Part shown: in pieces, positions 58,023 to 64,000 of the stretch
Layout of the letters: each line of letters begins with the position of its first letter
Position numbering within the stretch: position 1 is the first letter of the stretch
Source of the DNA: Lucifuga dentata
Lineage: Eukaryota > Chordata > Actinopteri > Ophidiiformes > Bythitidae
DNA length: 64,000 nucleotides
NCBI GenBank assembly: GCA_014773175.1
Contig: VXCM01001411.1
Span: forward strand, 62,001-126,000
Reading direction: 5' to 3'
Position numbers and translations under genes: made by a program
Notes under the pieces: generated by a model
The model's input: only the letters and a program-made list of their open reading frames with translations
Databases searched by the model: none
What the model was told of the DNA's origin: nothing

Positions 58023-58669
58023 ATGACAGATCCGTCGTCTCAAGAGTCCTGCCCTGTCCCAGACCCGACTATTGTGGATCCCTGCCCGGCCACGGTGAGG
58101 AACGGCCAGTGCGCCCCGGATGGCTTCACCAACCATCACCAGCAAGCCAAAAGCCCGAACCAGNGGAACGGCCAGTGCGCCCCGGATGGCTTCACCAACC
58201 ATCACCAGCAAGCCAAAAGCCCGAACCAGCCGGACCCGCTCAGCACGGGCCAGGAGATGAAAATCACGGACAATGTAGAGGGAGAAGGTAACTTCTTATC
58301 ATTTTCTCCCGTTTTGTTATGTTTAAAGTTACAGATGTGTGTGCGCGTGCATGTGCACATGTATGTGCATGTTCGTGTGAGAGACCCTGGGGAGATGGGA
58401 TGGATATTTATATCCATATGAGGTATATATTTAGCCCAGTCTCATTTGATAATTTATGATAGTCCTACATCAGCAGGATTCATATTAGTTCCTTGAATTC
58501 AAAGCTTTAAAACATCTGTACGTTGGTGCTGTTACCCAAATTCATTCATTCATTCATTCATTCATTCTTGTCAGTGGTATACACAGATATTATAGTAACA
58601 AGATGTGATATAAAATACGTAAAGTTGCCTCTGAAAATCCAATAGTACTTTAAAAACACACACATGCAT

Positions 58670-58727
<58 letters not shown>

Positions 58728-61700
58728 TGCCTCATGGATCTAGCTGCTATGCATTCCATAACAGTTACATGCAGGCCTAATATACCCTGACATACAACAG
58801 TAGGTATTCAGTTTTGTGTGTGTGTGTGCATTCTTGCTCATAACTAACTCCAGTCATTATCTAATATGCACATACCTTGTGATCAAAACCTAAACATTCC
58901 ACTGTGGATAATAAGAGAGCCTCATCCTAAGTCTGTTCTTCTGTTTTTAATTGGTCTCAAGCCATTGGCTTATTTAAATTCATGTGTGTTTACTGGTTTA
59001 CTGCCTGATTGAAAGGAATATAATTAATATCTTAATTATACTGAGCGTTTTTAGCCCACTAATGATGCTCATATCACTGTGCATGTTATGGCTTTAGTAA
59101 TAAATTAAAACTAAAATGTTTACTGTTATTAGTGCCATTGTCACACTATCTATCTCATACATTTAACAGTTTTTGTCAGACAATTTAGTATATTAAGTCA
59201 CTTTGTAGCTTTTGGTGGCACAAATCAATATGTTGCAGGGAAGATTTGATGTCTTCTTAGCTCCTTATAGATATTTAACCAAGGCTACAATGTGACTAGG
59301 TTGCTCATGATTTCAGTCGAAGTCAACACAGTGCATTATACTTTGTACGAGGATGAAGGTCACTCAAAAAGATATTGGCAATTATTATTCAATGAAACTT
59401 TATATTACATAAAAGTAAAGCAAAGGTGTCAGTAACATCCCACACACAAAACACACATAGGAATACATGTACGTATGCCCATTAGCGCACCTATCCTTCT
59501 CTTGCATGCAGAGCTAGTATCCCTGTCTACCTCCTCATTCTGCTTCCCTCCTTGTAGGTTGCATCAATCTGCCTCTTATTTGCATAAAACTCCCAGCCAT
59601 TGCTCTTAGGAAACCTCTGCAGTGTTCTGATCTTGCTCCTCTCTGTCAGTCGATTTCACCTGTTCCTGTAGCAACTCATAGATTCTTTTTTACCACTTTT
59701 GTCTGTTTTCCTGGATAATCTACAACAGTATGCAATTATTCTTATTAATACATGAATGGTAACTGATATTTTTTATATTAACTCTGAATCAAATGGCTCT
59801 GTGCAATGTGCAATGGTGCACAGTGGCCTCACAAGGGTTCTCACCAATCCCCCACCTTAAACCGTATATTATGGCATAAACTCCTTAGGGTGAGTGAGGT
59901 TGGTTTTAGCTATAAACACTCCTGTGTGTAAGTCAGGACAGGAATAATGATTAGACTTGAATTCACTTTCCTTAGTGAGACCTTTGCTTTGAATTGAACC
60001 ACAAATAAATTACATTCAAATATATTTTTAAAAAGATGTCTACGATATCTAAATTCTAAATAAGTCTAATTTCAGGCAGTTAGACTTAAGTATAAGCAAA
60101 ATGGCATATATTGCTGCATTCGTTGTACCTCAGAACTGAGAAGTGGTAACTTGCAATTATGTCGTTTATAACTACCGCATGTTTGAGCATAATAGTTTAC
60201 AGTCATAACAGAACATATGCAATAAACAAATGAGGAATCTGGCACTAACATACAACAGAAAAAGGTTTACTAAATTTTAAGTGCAGATACAATATAACTG
60301 GAGATCAATATATTCTGACCTACACATGGTAAAGTCAGAAGTTGATTGGCCAGTTAACTTTCAGTGATGTCCCACCTACCAATCAGGAAAAACTAGTAAT
60401 ATATAGAATAATTAGTTGTTAATTAGTTAGTTAGTTAATTAGTTGTTCAGCTCCAAAAGACAGAGACAAACTTATCATGTGGCTGGTGAAGAAGCAGCTA
60501 GAAGCAGCTAAAGACAGATATTTTTCCTCAGGATTTGGTGGAGAGCAAAATAGAGCTAAAAGGAGAGTGAATATTGTAACTAGATTAATCAGGTGGACAG
60601 AAGTTTGAGGCAATTGTCTGACTTATAACAACTTTTTATGGAAGCCAATGGTATGTCAGGGTTTTGTGTCTGTTTATTTTTGAGTATCTGTCCCTTGTAG
60701 ATTATGCAGTCCCAAATATATGTCTGTCTGTCTGTCTATCTATCTAACCAACGTGTGTACAGTGGACAGTGATGTCATACTGTATTGTTTTAGGCTGTAA
60801 AGGTGAGGAACAGTCTTTTAATTTGGTCAGAAGAGTAATTAATTTATTCTTTCCTGCAAGTCACACTGCTCTCAGGTGTATGAGCTCAGGTGTGTGTTTC
60901 CTGACTTTTGTGTGTGTGTGGGAAGAATGTAATTAGTCTTTGAGCTGGATGACTTGTGGTTAATTACTTTGAGAAAGGTAACACACACACACACACACAC
61001 ACACACGCATGGGTGTNCTTGTGGTTAATTACTTTGAGAAAGGTAACACACACACACACACACACACACACGCATGGGTGTATGGGGATATACATATACC
61101 CATGCGTGTGTGGGGATGTTGAGCACGTCTTCTCTCTGATCCCTCAGCCATGAATCATGTGAGGCAGCATTGTTTCACTTCCCCCCACTAACACACACAC
61201 ACATACATACAGAGTGATTGTGTATGGATAGTATAGCTTTTATTTTTAATTGGTTTAACTGCTAGTTGCTAAATATTATGAAGTGAGTTTCAAAAACTAT
61301 ATGTTACTGTAAGTTAAAATGAAAATATAACAATTTATCACCTGCGCCCATTTGACAGTTAATGAAGAGTGCAGCACTTGAAGGAAATGTCCTACTTTTT
61401 ACCCTTTACTTTGCACTTATTCTCCCATCTCTGCATTGAAAAATGATCTAAATCCATAGAAAATCGATTACAGTTTTCACAAAGCTTCCCTGGTGCATGT
61501 AGGTAACAGGATACAGGAAGTCTGGCTCGGAATCACAAGAAATATCAGACATGACACAACTTACATTAATATTTGAAGTATTTCACACATTGTGAGCGCA
61601 GTGATGATGTCATCATGTGTCATTGTAGCTATAACTGCTGAGCCATGTGATATATACACATAAGTTCATATAAGCATGTAAAATACATATTCACATTGGC

Positions 61701-63286
61701 AGGAAAACACACATGTACACTTGTTCAGTGTGACAGTTGACTGTCAATAGTATAGCAAATTGGTCTTGCTCTTGGCCTGAGTGATGCCTGCCTGGGGATT
61801 TTTAGCTCCTCTAGACAGGAAACATGATTTTCTTTGATTTCTTCAAAGAAATTACAGTAATTACAGCCAAATTAAATGATTTCACATAGGGAAGTCAAAG
61901 AGTAGGGAAAAAAAATATGTTTGTTGTGGCTTCCCCTTCATGTCAACTATATATTAATGCATTTCAATTAAGGATTTCTGCAGATACTAAAAGTTATAAA
62001 TCAGGGATGCCAGAATACTAAAATTTAATCATGTAGTGAGGCTGAGGTTAGCATAAAAGCATTATTATATTTCATGTAGATTTCTCAAAGTACTTAAATG
62101 CAATTTTGCATTCTTTTAAAATTAAAATGAGCTGCGTACTGTTATTGTATTTGCAGCAATTTGACCTTAGTTTGCATAGAACAACAACCATGTGACTTCA
62201 TCAGCTAGCTATTACACACACACACCACACACACACACAGAAATCCCACAGTGTGATGTCATTAGTGCTGAGTAAGGCTTCACACAGTATTTATAACACA
62301 GCACTGTGTCAAAAGCGTGCTCAAGTCATATGATTTCAGAACATAATTCCCTCTTATGTCATGCTGTTTCACAACTTTCTGCAATTGACTGTAAAGTGAA
62401 GTGATGTATAAAAATAACTGATACTAATCCTACTACTACTACTATTACTACTATTACTTATCCTAATAATAATTACTGAAATTAATTTGAGACAGATCCA
62501 CATTCAGTGATTCATGTAATATAAATAAAATGTTAAACAGAAATGTTGAATATGAGCAACTCTCATCAAATATACTTGATCTAATCATATAATGCAAATA
62601 ATAGCTTTATAATGGCCTATTATTTCATTATACATAAGCATGTGTAAGTAGCATTCTAAATCATTGATCACTGATTCTCTGTTGTGGTTCAAATGTTCAA
62701 AGTTAAAGGTTCTTCCATTGCTAATTCCCCGTATCTGCCTGATTTTCATGTCCAAAAGAAGAGGCCGTCGTCTGGTTACTGTGATCTGATCCAGGGAATT
62801 TTCTGGATCAAATCGTAAAAGAATCAAAAGCTCAGAAATGTTCAGAATCTGGACCTGTTTGGTCACTGACTTCAGGCAAAGATGTGTTCACACACAACAG
62901 GAAAAAACAGGCAAATGGTCACACTGAGTGGGATTGTACTTTAACACCCTCTCTATTAGTGTGAACATCTGTGATGTCAATTGTGCCATGAAAAGCTATT
63001 TAGATTGGTTAATAAATACATTTTTATGTTCCTCACAAATAATGTTTTTCCATCTCTGTAAATCTGTAAATCCAATCAGTTAAATCTCTAAAAGCTCCAT
63101 TGGAGAGAGAAGAGAAACCTAATAGTATTGTCCTTGTTAAAGAGTTAATTGTGTGTCTTCCTGCAGGTCTCCTGGAGAGCAGCATGCGACTGAAGCCTCA
63201 TGAGGCTCAGAGCTACAGGAAGAAGGCTCTCTGGGTCTCCTGGATCTCCATTGTGGTTACAATCATACTGGCTGTGGCAGCTTTCA
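58023..63286 (+). CDS. tmem163: TMEM163, zinc-efflux membrane protein (first two coding exons)
   Basis: TMEM163 (SV31) is a six-transmembrane zinc exporter of the cation-diffusion type, found in synaptic vesicles, lysosomes and the plasma membrane. Exon 1, 58023-58287, encodes a Pro/Gln-rich cytosolic N-terminus that diverges from mammals; exon 2, 63167-63286, encodes GLLESSMRLKPHEAQSYRKK, near-identical to human, and the first membrane segment (ALWVSWISIVVTIILAVAAF). Phases 1 and 1 agree; the next exons (TMs 2-6) lie beyond the right edge. The ATG has A at -3 (CAACAATGA). Exon 1 contains an exact 65 bp assembly duplication (58099-58163 and 58165-58229 around N 58164); it adds exactly 66 nt so the frame survives but the raw translation has 22 spurious residues. 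True exon 1 length is about 199 nt. Confidence 0.92.
58288..63166 (+). other. TMEM163 intron 1
   Basis: 4.9 kb with good GT-AG ends. Contains (ATTC)n at 58541-58567, about 26 AC units at 58672-58723, a GTCT/ATCT run near 60721-60746, and a CA repeat region duplicated by assembly (60953-61016 and 61018-61081 around N 61017). No exon, RNA gene or clear transposon seen. A minus-strand frame at 62585-62866 has no family likeness. Confidence 0.6.
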
Positions 63287-64000
63287 GTAAGTGTGTTATA
63301 AGATAAAGAAATGTACTTTCAACGGGTTAAATAGTTAACAGTTAATTAAACAGTCAATTATTGAGTTAAGTTATTCATCTCTCTGCCAATTTTCATTCTG
63401 AAAATTACAGTGTCATGAAATAACTTGTGGATAGTTTATTCAGTGCTATTTCCTGGAGTGACAAAACTGAGAGTGGCAAGTTTTTTTGGACTACGAAGAG
63501 ATTTTATAATCTAAATTCCTCACTTCTAGCTGTAGTATGACGCCCACATACTTGGACTTGAAACTGAATGTAAGCCATGCTTATGTGATATGTTAAACTT
63601 AAAATAAGCACATTATAAATATTTGAGCAGCTTGTAGTTGAGTATACATGAGTCCAGTATAGATCCGATTTGGTGTCTCTTTACCATGTGACACATCTGC
63701 ACTCATCTCTTGAAGGTTTTTTTTTTTTTTTTAAACATAATATATACATCAGTCATCCCTGTGATGTTATGAAAGGATAAAGTGGCAGTTTCAACACAGT
63801 TTGTCTTATGATAGTGGGATGCCAGACACGTTACTGATTTGAGGGCATAACAGGATGTTGCTTTGTCATCCTGGCTTAGCGTCTGTTTCAAGAACAGGAT
63901 CTATCCAGTACGTTTCTTCTTATCCACGCTGACTAAGCACACACAAAAAAAAAAAAANAAAAAAAAAAAAAATATATATATATATATATATATGTGATGT
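63287..64000 (+). other. TMEM163 intron 2 (start)
   Basis: Begins with a strong donor (GTAAGTGT) after 63286. Contains a T run at 63719-63732 and ends in an A run with N (63958) and an (AT)n run at 63973-63993. No exon seen. Confidence 0.6.

Overview
This is a teleost fish nuclear genome window. It is AT-rich and intron-rich, full of CA, GA and other microsatellites and DNA-transposon relics, and all coding sequence is split into short exons with GT-AG borders. I rebuilt the genes by joining exons whose splice phases agree and comparing them with vertebrate families I know. No prokaryotic, organellar, rRNA, tRNA or CRISPR feature was seen.

Layout. (1) 1971-22.2 kb, minus strand: UBE2F, the NEDD8 E2 enzyme; promoter near 22.1 kb, six coding exons present, the last about 49 codons lie off the left edge. 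(2) 22.3-25.4 kb: intergenic gap between divergent genes. (3) 25428-37418, plus: MAP3K19 (YSK4), 16 exons, with an N-terminal ankyrin-repeat region, a 2.35 kb disordered-region exon and a C-terminal STE-type kinase domain. (4) 39133-46685, minus: CCNT2, cyclin T2, 10 exons, a complete 734-residue frame; it converges on MAP3K19. (5) 47234-54985, minus: ACMSD, 10 exons, exactly 336 codons plus stop, with all catalytic metal ligands present. (6) 58023 to beyond 63286, plus: TMEM163, first two coding exons; the rest lies off the right edge.

TMEM163-ACMSD-CCNT2-MAP3K19 keeps the order and relative orientation of human 2q21.3. UBE2F occupies the place where human has RAB3GAP1, so a rearrangement border lies at about 22-25 kb. 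The genes are not a pathway: they serve cullin neddylation (UBE2F), stress MAPK signalling (MAP3K19), transcription elongation (CCNT2), tryptophan/NAD metabolism (ACMSD) and zinc transport (TMEM163).

Most notable beyond genes: a short hAT-like element family present three times, whose copies carry a CTCF-type motif (two perfect 14-mers); a 1257 bp hAT element with a perfect 8 bp target duplication and a 425 bp solo LTR, both in ACMSD intron 1; nested hAT elements before TMEM163; and 20 single-N positions, six of which separate exact 64-66 bp duplications that are almost certainly contig-end overlaps, two of them inside coding exons.
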